A stretch of DNA of 34,037 nucleotides, from positions 1 through 34,037 of the forward strand of contig NZ_JAGTAR010000050.1 of assembly GCF_018156225.1 (NCBI RefSeq). Reading direction: 5' to 3'. Positions 1 to 10,600 of the stretch are shown piece after piece (the first letter of the stretch is position 1; each line of letters begins with the position of its first letter). A model generated the notes under the pieces. The model was not told where the DNA came from. It made no database searches and saw only the letters and a program-made list of their open reading frames with translations. The position numbers were made by a program, and so were the translations under genes. This stretch comes from Carboxylicivirga sediminis. Lineage in GTDB: Bacteria > Bacteroidota > Bacteroidia > Bacteroidales > Marinilabiliaceae.

Positions 1-41
1 ATTGTTATTAATAGGGTAGGCTTATTATTTCTATAAATATT

Positions 42-133
42 CAACTTCTCCGAAGTTGTTTTATTATCTCCAGCGGAGATAAATATTTGTAGATAAGTGC
101 AATGTAAATAACCAATCAACCTCAGCGAGGTTG
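42..133. repeat. Array of three triloop palindromes (REP-like)
   Basis: Three perfect inverted repeats follow one another: CAACTTC/GAAGTTG, TTATCTCC/GGAGATAA and CAACCTC/GAGGTTG. Each closes on a 3-nt loop (TCC, AGC, AGC). Similar stem length and loop size with different stem sequence suggests a family of small mobile or structured elements rather than a terminator, because no T-run follows. Assignment to REP elements is inference; no transposase is nearby. Confidence 0.45.
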
Positions 134-301
134 GATATATATTTAATCGGTTATTAATGATAAACATTTAATAAATGAGCACTTCTTAAGTGTAAAACGC
201 CTTAAATCACGTCTGGTTTGCATTATCAATTGAGCTGCAATTGGTGGCCTTAAAGCTTGTGTGAATAAGCTTATTGCATTTTAGCACTGCATCTTGATTT
301 C

Positions 302-333
302 AAAAAAGGCTGTCTGGATTATACCAAACAGCC
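302..333 (-). terminator. Rho-independent terminator of the coiled-coil lipoprotein gene
   Basis: Read on the minus strand, GGCTGTTTGG and CCAGACAGCC form a 10-bp stem with one mismatch around a 6-nt loop, and a run of six T follows (plus-strand A302-A307). It begins about 25 nt after the stop codon of the minus-strand gene at 358-1077. Confidence 0.8.
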
Positions 334-357
334 TTGTCATATTTTAAAAGTCAATGT

Positions 358-1077
358 TTAATAGTGTCCCAATAATTTGGCTACTTTATCCACTTCTTTG
401 CTCTTGTTTGGGTCAATGGCTGTATTGCTGCTGTTCGCTTTCAACATCGCTTTTCTAAGCTCAATAAATGCTGATGAAACTTCAGACATGTTTTGCTGAC
501 TCTTGATCAGTTGTTTCTCCATATCTTTCAGCTGTGCGGTCTGTTTATCCACTTGTTTTTGCAGCTCAATACGCTGCAGGCCACTTGTGCTGGCCTTTTC
601 CTGCGATGTTTTTAGCTCATCCTGCAACATCTTATTGCGCTGCTTTGCCAGTTGAAGCGAATAATTTAAACTGGCTGTATCTCTTTTCAGTGTGTTAACC
701 GCTTTAATGGTTTTATCCAGCTCTTCATTGGCCATGTAGGAGTCCGCTTCTTTTGCTTTAAATTTGCTGACTGTTTCGCTCAGTTTCTGGTTGAGCTGTT
801 CACTCTCATCTTTCAATTGGGTAACCATAATCATCAAATCCGAAATCTCATCCGTCTTCAATGCGTTGCTTTTGCCAAAATCATTTTTCATACTTTCGTA
901 ATCGGCTATGGCATTTTCCAGGTTTACCTTCAATTGTTTGCTTTCAGCTGATTTCTTGTCTAAATCATCGGCAATCTGATTTTTCTCAAGTAGCAGTGCT
1001 TCGTACTTTTTCTTCGAAACAACACAACTGCTCAATGATAGAACAAGTGCTGTCAATAGAAGTGTTATTCTGGTCAT
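358..1077 (-). CDS. Coiled-coil lipoprotein, OmpA-N-terminus-like
   Basis: This 239-residue protein has a lipoprotein signal peptide with lipobox LSLSSC (Cys at residue 18). The mature part begins VVSKKKYEALL, a start often seen in Bacteroidota OmpA/MotB-type envelope lipoproteins. From about residue 25 to 205 it is almost entirely heptad-like, rich in Lys, Glu, Gln and Leu, so a long coiled coil is likely. No C-terminal OmpA peptidoglycan-binding domain is present, so it is either a stand-alone spacer/scaffold lipoprotein or a shortened OmpA-family member. It is transcribed away from the PUL, has its own terminator and is probably unrelated to glycan use. The molecular function is unknown. 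Lipoprotein and coiled-coil calls are solid; family kinship is tentative. Confidence 0.8.
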   Translation of the reverse strand: MTRITLLLTALVLSLSSCVVSKKKYEALLLEKNQIADDLDKKSAESKQLKVNLENAIADYESMKNDFGKSNALKTDEISDLMIMVTQLKDESEQLNQKLSETVSKFKAKEADSYMANEELDKTIKAVNTLKRDTASLNYSLQLAKQRNKMLQDELKTSQEKASTSGLQRIELQKQVDKQTAQLKDMEKQLIKSQQNMSEVSSAFIELRKAMLKANSSNTAIDPNKSKEVDKVAKLLGHY

Positions 1078-1332
1078 AGGTATTAATTTTTCGAATTATT
1101 GGACCTTAAATATAACCTAAATGTAACCAATATGCGATTAAATAAAGTTAAACTGCATTTGATTATTATCAATAAGGGGTAAGCATACGGCTTTAATTAT
1201 CTTGTTTAGGTTTAAAATATTTCTGAATCAGAGGATTGGTCCGAAGTTAATTATTAGCCTGTTCAAGTAAGCAAAAATTATAGTATCTTGACGTTTCATT
1301 TTTAATAGAATACCACCTTAAAACATACAGAT

Positions 1333-2469
1333 ATGTGTATTAAATATTTCAAGTTGAGTTGTTTGTTCTTGTTTTTACTGACAGGTTTATTCGAACTGAC
1401 TGCTCAAAATATCGAGATAAAAGGACGCGTTGTAGATGCAGAAACAAATAAGCCGGTTGAGTTTGCCAATATTGGAGTGGTTGGCACCTACATGGGAACA
1501 GCCTCGGATTTTGATGGCTATTATGAGCTTGTTGTTGGAGAGAGTTTTGTTAATTATAAAGTGCAGATATCTGCGGTAGGCTACAAGGTTAAAGAATTTA
1601 CAGTAGATGAATTGCATATTTTGAGTGGCGAAAATATCAAGTTGTTTTCTCAGACCTATGGTATCCAGCAGGTGGATGTAAAAGCAGATTCGAAACGCCT
1701 GTATGGTATACTTAAAACCGCTTCAAATATTATCGAAGATTCCTATGAAGATGCGTATGCGGCTAATGTGTATTGGCGCCAAAAGTTGAATCAGCAGACA
1801 ACAGAAGCTGTTGTCAATTATTCGGACAGTAAGGGGTATGGAAACCGGTTATTGGCATCGACTTATGAAGCGCGCAACTATGGTGTGAATGAGGTGCGGC
1901 GTGATTTTGAGGTGTCACCTATCAAGAAGGGGATGCTTTTTATCAATGATGTGTTGGCGTTCGATATAGTTCGCCAGAGAGGCAATGTGCTGGACATTGA
2001 TTTTGTTGATGAATACGCGCTTGAGCTGGCCGAGGAAACGGTTGTTAATGGCGACTCGGTATGGGTGATTAATTATCAACTCGAAGATCCGGATCTGGCC
2101 AAAACAGGTGATGCCTATTGTGAAGACTATAAGGGTACTATTATCATTCGTCAGAAAGATTATTCTGTGGTAAGAAACGAACTGAATTTTACAACAAAAG
2201 GTTTCTTTCATGCTGGTCGTGATGCCTTTCGTGAGAACAATACTGCACCTGTTTATAGCGGTAAAGTAATTGTTGATTACCGAATGACTGGAAGTAAGAA
2301 GTATGCTGCCAGTAAGATAAGCTATAGCGGAAAAAGTGATGAGCTTAATCTGGATGCAGAATGGATTGTATATGACTACCAGTCTTATAAAGATGCGAAT
2401 GCTAAAACGTTTTATACAGAGAAGACAGAGAATAAAGATTTTTGGAGTCGCTTTACATTGCCGGAATAG
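1333..2469 (+). CDS. Exported protein with carboxypeptidase-like regulatory domain
   Basis: This 378-residue protein starts with a signal peptide (hydrophobic to about residue 25, ending LTAQ). Residues about 27-100 form a CarboxypepD_reg-like beta-sandwich: IEIKGRVVDAETNKPVEFANI followed by a GTASDFDGYYEL turn, as in SusC N-terminal extensions. The remaining ~270 residues are beta-rich and resemble the uncharacterised outer-envelope proteins that carry this domain in Bacteroidota. No TonB-dependent barrel or protease domain is visible. A terminator follows directly (2496-2523), so it is a single-gene unit lying upstream of the PUL regulator and not obviously part of the PUL. Its role is unknown. 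Confidence 0.8.
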   Translation: MCIKYFKLSCLFLFLLTGLFELTAQNIEIKGRVVDAETNKPVEFANIGVVGTYMGTASDFDGYYELVVGESFVNYKVQISAVGYKVKEFTVDELHILSGENIKLFSQTYGIQQVDVKADSKRLYGILKTASNIIEDSYEDAYAANVYWRQKLNQQTTEAVVNYSDSKGYGNRLLASTYEARNYGVNEVRRDFEVSPIKKGMLFINDVLAFDIVRQRGNVLDIDFVDEYALELAEETVVNGDSVWVINYQLEDPDLAKTGDAYCEDYKGTIIIRQKDYSVVRNELNFTTKGFFHAGRDAFRENNTAPVYSGKVIVDYRMTGSKKYAASKISYSGKSDELNLDAEWIVYDYQSYKDANAKTFYTEKTENKDFWSRFTLPE

Positions 2470-2495
2470 GCAGGCAACTATAACATAAAATAAAG

Positions 2496-2523
2496 CCGGA
2501 GCTACAGAAGCTTCGGTTTTTTT
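2496..2523 (+). terminator. Rho-independent terminator
   Basis: CCGGAGCT pairs with AGCTTCGG (8 bp including one G-T pair) around a 5-nt loop and is followed by seven T residues. It lies 26 nt after the stop codon at 2469. Confidence 0.85.
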
Positions 2524-2942
2524 GTGCCCAAAACTATAGTGATGTTTTGAATGCGCTTCAAAGAACAGTGTTTTATAATTATCAAAAGCCAATGAGTCAG
2601 GTTAGTAACATGCTTTTTTAATCTGACTATTATCAGTGGTGAAAATGTTGTTATTAACAAGATATAATTGGCTTGCTTCATCGATAATTATTAGTCACCA
2701 TATAATTGAGTTTAAGTTGTCATGCTATCAAATATCGCTGCTCAAATAGCTGATGAAGAGATCAAAGAGCACATTTAAATATGAGTGTTATCGCATAAAT
2801 AGTACCTTGCACTTCATTTTGCTGGTCTGTTATTTAGAAAAGATAAGTTTGACTTTTATAATAACCAATAACGACCTTTCTCATTTCTTATTAAATTTGT
2901 AAATCACAGAAACAATGATTATTGTTTCACATTTTATCTATA
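2524..2942 (+). promoter_or_regulatory. Upstream region of the PUL regulator, possible Bacteroidota -7 box
   Basis: No gene is seen in this ~420-nt AT-rich stretch. At 2892-2899 TAAATTTG fits the Bacteroidota -7 consensus TAnnTTTG and lies 43 nt before the chosen ATG at 2943. A well-spaced -33 TTTG is not apparent; the nearest TTTG at 2848-2851 is too far upstream. The promoter is therefore only a candidate. Confidence 0.4.
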
Positions 2943-5900
2943 ATGAAAGCTTATTTCATATTCTTATTTATAACTGTAAGGCTATGTTTACCAAGTGTTA
3001 ATGCCAGCGAGCAGTATTCTATTCAATATATCGACACCAATAATGGTCTCTCACAAAATGAGGTGACATCAATTTTGCAGGATCAGCATGGTTTTATGTG
3101 GTTCGGAACCCGTGGTGGACTAAACAGGTACGATGGATATAATTTTAAGCACTACAAGCCAGATGGTAATAAGCATAATAGTCTTGTTAATCCATCCGTG
3201 GAGCGGCTTTACGCAGATGAAAAGGGTAATATATGGATTGGGACAAAATCAGGAGGCTTTTGTTGTTATGATATTTCGCAGGAGGCATTTTATACTCCAA
3301 AGATAAATGAGCAAACACCAAATCGTATTGTCACCTTTCTGTCAGAGGCATCATCTTTATGGATTGGTGGCTGGACTGGTGGATTATGGGAGTATGTTCA
3401 TCCGGAAGACTCCATAAGACATTTACTGGGGAATGCCCGTGTCAATACTTTGGCTCAGACGCCTGATGGAACTATTTGGTGTGGTACAAATGATGGATTA
3501 AGATATGGTAAAACAGGCCAGGAGTTCCAAACACACAGGATTAATCTGGGTTATCAGGAAATAACGGAATTATTAATTGATAGCAATGATGAACCGTACC
3601 TGTGGATAGTAGGTTGGGATATGCATCTGATTCGTTTCAATTATAAAGAGCTGACCTATGAGCAGTATAAATTACCTTGGGAAAAAGATAACCTGTCGCC
3701 CAAAGCATATTCTCTATTGCAGGATAAAAATGGTGACATATGGGTAGGAACCTGGGGCGATGGCCTTTACAAGTTTAATACTAAGGACTGTACTTTTAAT
3801 CAGATAGATATTAAACCCAAAAACGTAGTTGGAACTTCTATTGATTATGATGTAATACTGGATATTTTTGAAGATAGAGAAGGTGACATCTGGATTGGTA
3901 CTGATGGTGGTGGTATAGTACGCCTTTCTGAGCAGACACGATTTAAAACCATTGGTAGTCAAATAGCCAGGTATGATTATGAGCATCATGTCAATGCCGT
4001 AATGGTAGATAAGCAACAGCGCACATGGATTGGTACAAAAGGGAGTGGTGTTTATCTTTTAGATAAGGGAAACCGGGTTAGGAAACTGGATTTTCTGCCC
4101 GCCGACCAATTGTACCAGAAGCAAGGTTTGGTTGCCAAACGTATATACCAGGATCATAACGAAACAATCTGGATAAGTTTTAATGAAGGATTATATGTGG
4201 TTAACGAATCCGCTAATGGCGACCTTGTATTGGTCAATTCGGCTCTGGTTTTTAAAAGTCCGCAGCTACGACAGATTAAGAAGGCACATGATATTTTATT
4301 GAAGGGTAATGATTTATGGGTGGCCACACAACAGAATGGCTTGTATTACTATCGAAATGTAGCTGGTACCTATCAGTTAGTCAGACAGTTCATGGCATCT
4401 GCTGAAGCTGGTCAACTACCTGTTAACCGAATTACCTCTTTGCTAATGGATAACAACAGTCGTTTGTGGGTTGGTACCTATAAGGGTTTGTTTCAATATC
4501 AATCGGCTGATTCTACTTTTACTCCTGTACAACAGTTAATAACCAATGACAGGAATCCGCTTTGTGATATTATTCTAACGGCATATATCGACAATAATAA
4601 TCTTTGGTTTGGTACACCCTGCAGTCTTAATAAGCTTGCTATACGTGAAGATGAACAATATGAGCTGACTGACTATACGAGTGCCAATGGCTTAACAGAT
4701 GATTATATCAATGGCGTACTGGTAGATGAAAATGAGCATGTTTGGGTAAGCACCAATGCTGGTATTTCAATGCTGGATACTAAAGCGCAGATGTTCCGAA
4801 ATTATGATGTCAGTGATGGTATTGGTGGGTCTAATTTCTCGGAATCGGCTTGCTTTAGGGCCGATGATGGCACTTTATATTTCGGAGGATTTTCTGATCT
4901 AACATTCTTTCATCCTGATGATATACAGGAAAATACAACAACGCCACCTGTGGTTGTTACGGCTTTCAAAATTCTTAACCAGGAAGTGCCGGTAAAGGAG
5001 GATGGATTGTTAAGTACCTCCATTAACGAAACAAAAAAACTTGTGTTAACGCATAGAGAATCGGAGTTTTCATTTGAAATTGCATCGCTTGATTTTAAGG
5101 CTCCTCAACGTAATCAGTATGGTTATTGGTTGGAAGGAAGTGGCGAGAAACGTGTTAATATCGGAACACGTCGTCATATATCATTCAGTAATTTAAAGCC
5201 GGGTGACTATACTTTGCACCTGATGGGCACCAACAGTAATGGCGTTTGGAGTCAGAATGTCAGGACCCTGGACATTGAAGTATTGCCGGCTCCATGGAGG
5301 TCGTGGTATGCGGTCATTATATATGTAGCAATAGTGCTATTGGTAGTGGCTTTTATAACCATGATTACCCGCAAGCAGGAGCGACTGGTAAACGCCGCTG
5401 AAATGGAAAAGGTACTCAGGGAGCAGGAGCATCAGATGAATGAATACAAGCTCAGGTTTTTTACAAATATCTCCCATGAAATTCGAACACCATTAACCTT
5501 GATACTAGCACCGGTTAATGAGTTGCTAAGGAAAGATATGTCAGCACTTAGTCCTGCCTTTATTGCCCGTAAGATGCAAGTGGTTCATCAGCATACCAGC
5601 CGCTTATACAGCCTGGTTAATCAGCTTCTGGAATTCCGGAAAATGGAAGCGGGCAAGGTGAAATTACAGGCTTCGGAGCAAGATGTGGTGCGCTTCATAT
5701 CCGAAATTTGTAAGGGCTTTGATGAGTTGGCAGCAACAAAGAAGATTAGCTTTAAAAAGAAGCTTCAGGCTAAGTCAAAACTGATTTTCTTTGATAATGA
5801 ACGTTTAGGTGTGGTAATTAGTAATTTACTGTCTAATGCTTTTAAGTTTGTTGGCGAGCCTGGTTGGGTTACTGTTGAATTAAATGATGCATCCGATAAT

Positions 5901-6998
5901 ATCCTCATAAAGATTACTAATAATGGGAAAGGAATTCCGGCAGATGAGCTGGATCTGCTCTTCGAGCGCTTTTATCAGGCGTCTGGTAAACACTCGCTCG
6001 GAAGCTCAGGTATTGGCCTTGCTTTGGTGAAAAGCTATGTTGAGTTGCATCATGGTACTATCTCGGTTGAAAGTCAGCCGGGTGAATCAACCACCTTTAC
6101 CATTAGCTTACCAACGGGGCAGAAGCATCTTTCTGCGGATGAGATTCGACAAGTTGAGAGTGGTATAGGCAGTGTCATTGCCACGGTTGAGCCGGAATCA
6201 CTGCCTCGCACCAAATCGATTAATAAAGGAGCTAAAGGAGCCAAAGTGCTGTTAGTTGAGGACAATGAGGAGGTGCGTAACTATATGGCCGATCTTTTAT
6301 CGGATGATTTCGAAGTGCTGGAGGCATCCGATGGTATTGATGGCTATGACATGTTGATAGAGCATCAGCCACAAATTGTTATTTCTGATGTGATGATGCC
6401 ACGAATGGATGGTTTTGAGCTTTGCCAGAAGATTAAATCAAATGATTTGGTAGCTCATATTCCGGTGGTGCTATTAACAGCCAAAGGTACCCCACAAGAT
6501 CAGCTGTTTGGCACCAGGAAAGGAGCTGATGCTTACCTCACCAAACCATTTGATCCGGAACTCCTGATAGAAAAAGTGAAGCAGCTGATTGCCTCCCGAA
6601 AGCTATTATCAGATAAATATGCTCAAAAAGTAAGACTGGAGCCAACCGATGCCGAAATTAAATCGGAAGAGGGCAAATTATTGGAGCAGGCTATAAAGGT
6701 GATTGAGAAGCATATGGGTGACACCAGTTTTGATCCTGAGAAACTGGCATCTGAACTGGCAATGAGCACGTCTACCTTTTATCGAAAAATAAAGAAACTG
6801 ACCCAGCAACCGCCTGGAGAGTTTATTAAATCTATCAGATTGAAACGTGCAGCTCAACTTCTGAAGGAAACAGAACTGACTGTTTCAGAAATTATTGAGC
6901 ATGTTGGCTATCAGGATATCAAGAATTTCAGAAAGAACTTTAAGCAGGTCTATGATTTAACCCCATCTGACTATCGAAAGCAACATGGCGACTTATAA
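2943..6998 (+). CDS. Hybrid two-component system sensor/AraC regulator of the PUL
   Basis: This 1351-residue one-protein phosphorelay should sense a glycan fragment in the periplasm and activate the neighbouring susCD operon. In order it has a signal peptide (to about residue 22), a double propeller of Reg_prop repeats (WFGTRGGLNRYDG, WIGTKSGGF, WVGTWGDGLY, WIGTDGGGI), a Y_Y_Y domain (about 740-810), one membrane helix (about 820-838), HisKA with phospho-acceptor His845 (NISHEIRTP), HATPase_c (NLLSNAFKF; GSSGIGLAL), a receiver domain with Asp1149 (VISDVMMPRMDG) and a C-terminal AraC-type helix-turn-helix ending TPSDYRKQ. All key residues are intact. I chose ATG 2943 over an in-frame TTG at 2922 because the signal peptide begins there. 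It lies directly upstream of susC, the usual position for a PUL regulator. Confidence 0.95.
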   Translation: MKAYFIFLFITVRLCLPSVNASEQYSIQYIDTNNGLSQNEVTSILQDQHGFMWFGTRGGLNRYDGYNFKHYKPDGNKHNSLVNPSVERLYADEKGNIWIGTKSGGFCCYDISQEAFYTPKINEQTPNRIVTFLSEASSLWIGGWTGGLWEYVHPEDSIRHLLGNARVNTLAQTPDGTIWCGTNDGLRYGKTGQEFQTHRINLGYQEITELLIDSNDEPYLWIVGWDMHLIRFNYKELTYEQYKLPWEKDNLSPKAYSLLQDKNGDIWVGTWGDGLYKFNTKDCTFNQIDIKPKNVVGTSIDYDVILDIFEDREGDIWIGTDGGGIVRLSEQTRFKTIGSQIARYDYEHHVNAVMVDKQQRTWIGTKGSGVYLLDKGNRVRKLDFLPADQLYQKQGLVAKRIYQDHNETIWISFNEGLYVVNESANGDLVLVNSALVFKSPQLRQIKKAHDILLKGNDLWVATQQNGLYYYRNVAGTYQLVRQFMASAEAGQLPVNRITSLLMDNNSRLWVGTYKGLFQYQSADSTFTPVQQLITNDRNPLCDIILTAYIDNNNLWFGTPCSLNKLAIREDEQYELTDYTSANGLTDDYINGVLVDENEHVWVSTNAGISMLDTKAQMFRNYDVSDGIGGSNFSESACFRADDGTLYFGGFSDLTFFHPDDIQENTTTPPVVVTAFKILNQEVPVKEDGLLSTSINETKKLVLTHRESEFSFEIASLDFKAPQRNQYGYWLEGSGEKRVNIGTRRHISFSNLKPGDYTLHLMGTNSNGVWSQNVRTLDIEVLPAPWRSWYAVIIYVAIVLLVVAFITMITRKQERLVNAAEMEKVLREQEHQMNEYKLRFFTNISHEIRTPLTLILAPVNELLRKDMSALSPAFIARKMQVVHQHTSRLYSLVNQLLEFRKMEAGKVKLQASEQDVVRFISEICKGFDELAATKKISFKKKLQAKSKLIFFDNERLGVVISNLLSNAFKFVGEPGWVTVELNDASDNILIKITNNGKGIPADELDLLFERFYQASGKHSLGSSGIGLALVKSYVELHHGTISVESQPGESTTFTISLPTGQKHLSADEIRQVESGIGSVIATVEPESLPRTKSINKGAKGAKVLLVEDNEEVRNYMADLLSDDFEVLEASDGIDGYDMLIEHQPQIVISDVMMPRMDGFELCQKIKSNDLVAHIPVVLLTAKGTPQDQLFGTRKGADAYLTKPFDPELLIEKVKQLIASRKLLSDKYAQKVRLEPTDAEIKSEEGKLLEQAIKVIEKHMGDTSFDPEKLASELAMSTSTFYRKIKKLTQQPPGEFIKSIRLKRAAQLLKETELTVSEIIEHVGYQDIKNFRKNFKQVYDLTPSDYRKQHGDL

Positions 6999-7378
6999 GA
7001 GCAGTTGCCATGTTCATCTCTAATAAGAGCAATTCTCACTCTTCTGCATATAATTTTTGAGGTGCAATTGACGCCTGTCATAGGCATTTTTCTTTCACCA
7101 TTTCACATCATTGAGGGGGTGTATACGCCATTGTGTATTGGCATGCTAATAAATGTTTAAATGTGTTAATATCTTGATAGCGAGTGAGTATTCTTGTTTA
7201 CTTGGAATTATGGCCCCCTCATTTTGACATTTAAACTTGTTCGTTTTTGACACTATTTACCTTATTGAATGACGCCTTGTTCTTATGCCTTTATTCGTTA
7301 TTTTCTGAATTTGCACATCGTAAAATTCCAATTCTTCAAGGAGTACTCTATCGCGAAAAATTAAATGGTGTAACAAAA
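6999..7378 (+). other. Intergenic region between regulator and susC operon
   Basis: No convincing conserved gene is seen here. A weak GCCT/AGGC hairpin followed by ATTTTTC (about 7073-7091) may terminate the regulator transcript. The operon promoter is expected in this region, but I could not identify a clear TTTG / TAnnTTTG pair. An open frame extends upstream of the small ORF at 7379 without a good start. Confidence 0.45.
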
Positions 7379-7492
7379 ATGAAATCTAACGAACTGGAAA
7401 GTCAAATTAAAAGTGTAAAGAAAACAAAGGTGCTGCTCTATTTGATACTGGCATTAGTGGTGGCACTTATACTCATTGTTTTTGTTGTGTAA
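7379..7492 (+). CDS. Small single-pass membrane protein (37 aa)
   Basis: This ORF encodes a 37-residue protein that begins MKSNELESQIKSVKKTK, a short charged segment, and continues as one strongly hydrophobic helix (VLLYLILALVVALILIVFVV) to the C-terminus. The composition is what a real membrane peptide would show rather than a random frame, and ATG 7379 is preceded by an A-rich leader (AACAAAA) as is common in Bacteroidota. It lies between the regulator and susC, 116 nt before the susC start, and could be the first gene of the operon. I recognise no family. The frame is open further upstream (to 7247), but that extension lacks a good start. Function is unknown and coding status is moderately likely. 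Confidence 0.45.
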   Translation: MKSNELESQIKSVKKTKVLLYLILALVVALILIVFVV

Positions 7493-7608
7493 ATGCAACT
7501 ATGAAAGAATACCAGAAGATTCTGATGTTTTTTCAGCATTTTCTGTGACGAGGTTGTGAATCGTCAAAAAATAAGTTAACTAACGTTTAATAATTATACA
7601 TCAAGTTT

Positions 7609-10600
7609 ATGAAAAAGAGGCATGTTAGGCTAAACCGATTACTACTGCTTGTAGGGTTAATCCTCACCTGTGGCTTATCAGCTATTGCACAGGACAGGTT
7701 TGTATCGGGTGTAGTAAATGATAGTAAAGGACAACCAATACCGGGTGTTTCGGTGGTGGAGAAAGGTACTACCAATGGCACAATCACAGATATGAATGGT
7801 AACTATAGCTTCTCGGTAAGTAGTGATGAAGCAATCATTACCTTCTCGTTTATTGGTCTTAAAAGCCAGGAGGTAGCAGTGGGAGCTCAGGCCACTATTA
7901 ATGTAACCATGGAAGACGAAATGGTGGGTGTGGATGAAGTAGTGGTAGTAGGTTATGGTACGCAAAAGAAGGTTAATCTGACGGGCGCAGTGAGTACCCT
8001 TAAGATGGAAGAAGCCGTTAACCAGCCTGTAACTAACAGCTCACAGTTAATGTATGGCCGTTTTACGGGCGTTCAGCTTACTCAGGGTAATGGTTTACCA
8101 GGTAATGATGGTGCATCTATTCAAATACGTGGGGTTGGTTCATTTGGCAATACAACACCGTTAGTGGTCATTGACGGAATGCTCTATTCTTCACTTACCG
8201 AGTTTAATAACCTGGCCCCATCCGATATCGAATCTATTTCGGTTTTAAAGGATGCATCAGCCAGTGCTATTTATGGTGCACGTGGTGCCAACGGAGTAAT
8301 TATTGTAACTACCAAAGGCGGTAAAGAAGGCGATGTAAAAGTGGAGTATAACAACTACTTTGGTTTGCAGGAGGCTACTGTTATGCCCGAATACCTTGAT
8401 GCAGTTCAGTATGCAGAATTGATTAACGAAAAGTTTGCCAATGAAGGCGAAGTGGCACGTTATACACCAGAGCAACTTGAGTTGATTAAAAATGGTAACG
8501 CGCCTGAGCAGTTTGCACAAACCAATTGGGCCGATCATGTGTTGGAGAAAGCCCCAATACAAAATCACTACCTGTCATTATCGGGGGGTAACAAAAAAAC
8601 TAATTTTCGTTTGTCTTTAGGTTACCTTGATCAGGATGCCATCCTGGTTGGTAAGTACAAATCACAACGCTATAATTTCCGCTTGAACCTTAGCAGTAAG
8701 GTGAAAGACTGGATGACAGTCAGCAATAACTTTAATGGCTATTGGAGAGCCTTCAACGGACCTAAAGGGGGAGCCGATGCTGTGAATGAAATTATGTACC
8801 AGTTCTCGCGCAATGCACCAACTATACCGGTTTATTTGCCCAATGGTGAATATGGACATGTTGACGGTGCTTTTTATAATGACAACGCATCTTTTATGAC
8901 CAAGAATGCGGTTCGTGAATTAAGCTTTGGTAATTATGAGCAAGATCAGTACACCATTAATGATCGTCTGGCGGTGAATATAACACCTTTAAAAGGCCTG
9001 TCAATTGAGTCAAGCGGAACGGTCAATTTAAGATTCACCAATACATCAGATTTTGCTCCGCGCTGGGAGATGCGCGACTGGAACGGCGACCTGGTTAACT
9101 TCAATGAGTTTAACTCACTGAAAAATAGCGCGGCTTTCTATTACAAGCTAATGAATGAGAACGTGGCTAAATACACCCGTGATTTGGGTGAACATACCAT
9201 TACGGCCATGCTGGGTACATCGGTTATCTATGAAACAAGTGATGGTTTTAATGCTTCACTCTCTAACTTCCCGTCTGATGAACTGGAAGAGCTTAGCGCT
9301 GGTGGCGTATTGGATCCGGCAGTAGGAGGAAGTAAATGGGAGGAAACCTGGTTCTCGGTATTCGGACGAATCAACTACAGTTACAAAGATCGTTACCTGT
9401 TAGAGGCTAATTTAAGACGTGATGGTTCAAGCCGTTTCGGACCAACCTATAAATATGGTGTCTTCCCATCATTTTCAGGAGGATGGCGCATCAGCGAAGA
9501 AGCATTTATGGATGATTTAACTAATGTGTTCTCCAATCTGAAATTGCGTGGTAGCTGGGGTATAAGTGGTAACGACCGTCCGGTTAGTCCATATTCATAC
9601 AGCCAGGCGTACAACTCTGGTCTCGACTATGTATTGGGTGTTGAAGAAACACCTGTCGGAGGTGTGGCTGTTACAACATTAGCCAATCCAGATTTGAGAT
9701 GGGAAGAAACAACACAATTCGATATTGGATTGGATGCCGGATTCTTAAATAACCGTTTGCAGGTAGTTGCTGACTATTTTGAAAGAAACAGTACCGATGT
9801 ATTATACAGTGGTTTCCCTATTCCATCAACACTTGGCGTTTCACAACTTCCGGCTCAGAATGTGGGAGATATCATTAATAAAGGATGGGAACTTGGGATT
9901 AACTATTTCCAGAAGGTAGGTGATTTTGAATTTTCACTAGGCGGTAACGTTACCAATATGTTTCTGAATGAGGTAACCAGCCTGGGTGAAGGAGGTGAAG
10001 AAACGATTACAAATTCAGATATAGTAAGAGTAGGTGAAGCATTTAAATCCTACTACGGGCTGGAGGCCATTAGTATTTTCCAGTCACCTGAGGAGGTTGC
10101 TGATGCTCCTGTTCAATTCGGAGGCACCACTACTTCACCCGGAGATATTCGTTACAAGGATCAGCTCACTGTTGACACCGATGGCGATGGGATACCTGAC
10201 GCCGGTGATGGGGTCATTAACGATGATGACAGAGTAGTCATTGGTAATCCTCATCCAAAATGGATATACAGTTTTAATGGTGCGGCATCCTATAAAGGCT
10301 TTGATATGAGTTTTAACTTCCAGGGTGTAGCAGATGTGGATCGCATCATGATGGGAAATGGTCAGACACCAATGACCGACGACCGACGAAATGTACTGAG
10401 TTATTGGCAGGAGCGCTGGACTGAAGAGAACCCAAGTGCAGCCTTACCACGCTTAGGGCGCAATTTCCAGAACGACAGGGTATCAAGTTTCTATGTGGAA
10501 GATGGTTCGTACCTGAGACTGAAAAACCTGGAGTTTGGTTATACATTGCCTAAAACCATCCTGTCACAAGCGGGTATTGATAAGTTTAGGGTGTTTGTGT

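Larger units (their letters stand above)
1..357. other. Intergenic stretch rich in short hairpins
   Basis: No gene is visible here. The left part holds three consecutive short perfect palindromes with 3-nt loops: 42-58 (7-bp stem, loop TCC), 64-82 (8-bp stem, loop AGC) and 117-133 (7-bp stem, loop AGC). A weaker one lies at 180-192 (CACTT-CTT-AAGTG). The right end holds the terminator of the minus-strand lipoprotein gene. The stems differ in sequence but share size and loop length, which resembles REP-type repeats. No open reading frame of convincing quality was seen. Confidence 0.6.

Noticed and set aside
1915-2592. Long minus-strand frame opposite the regulatory-domain protein gene
   Set aside because: It overlaps a well-supported plus-strand gene and its terminator, and its translation shows no recognisable domain; it is a shadow frame.
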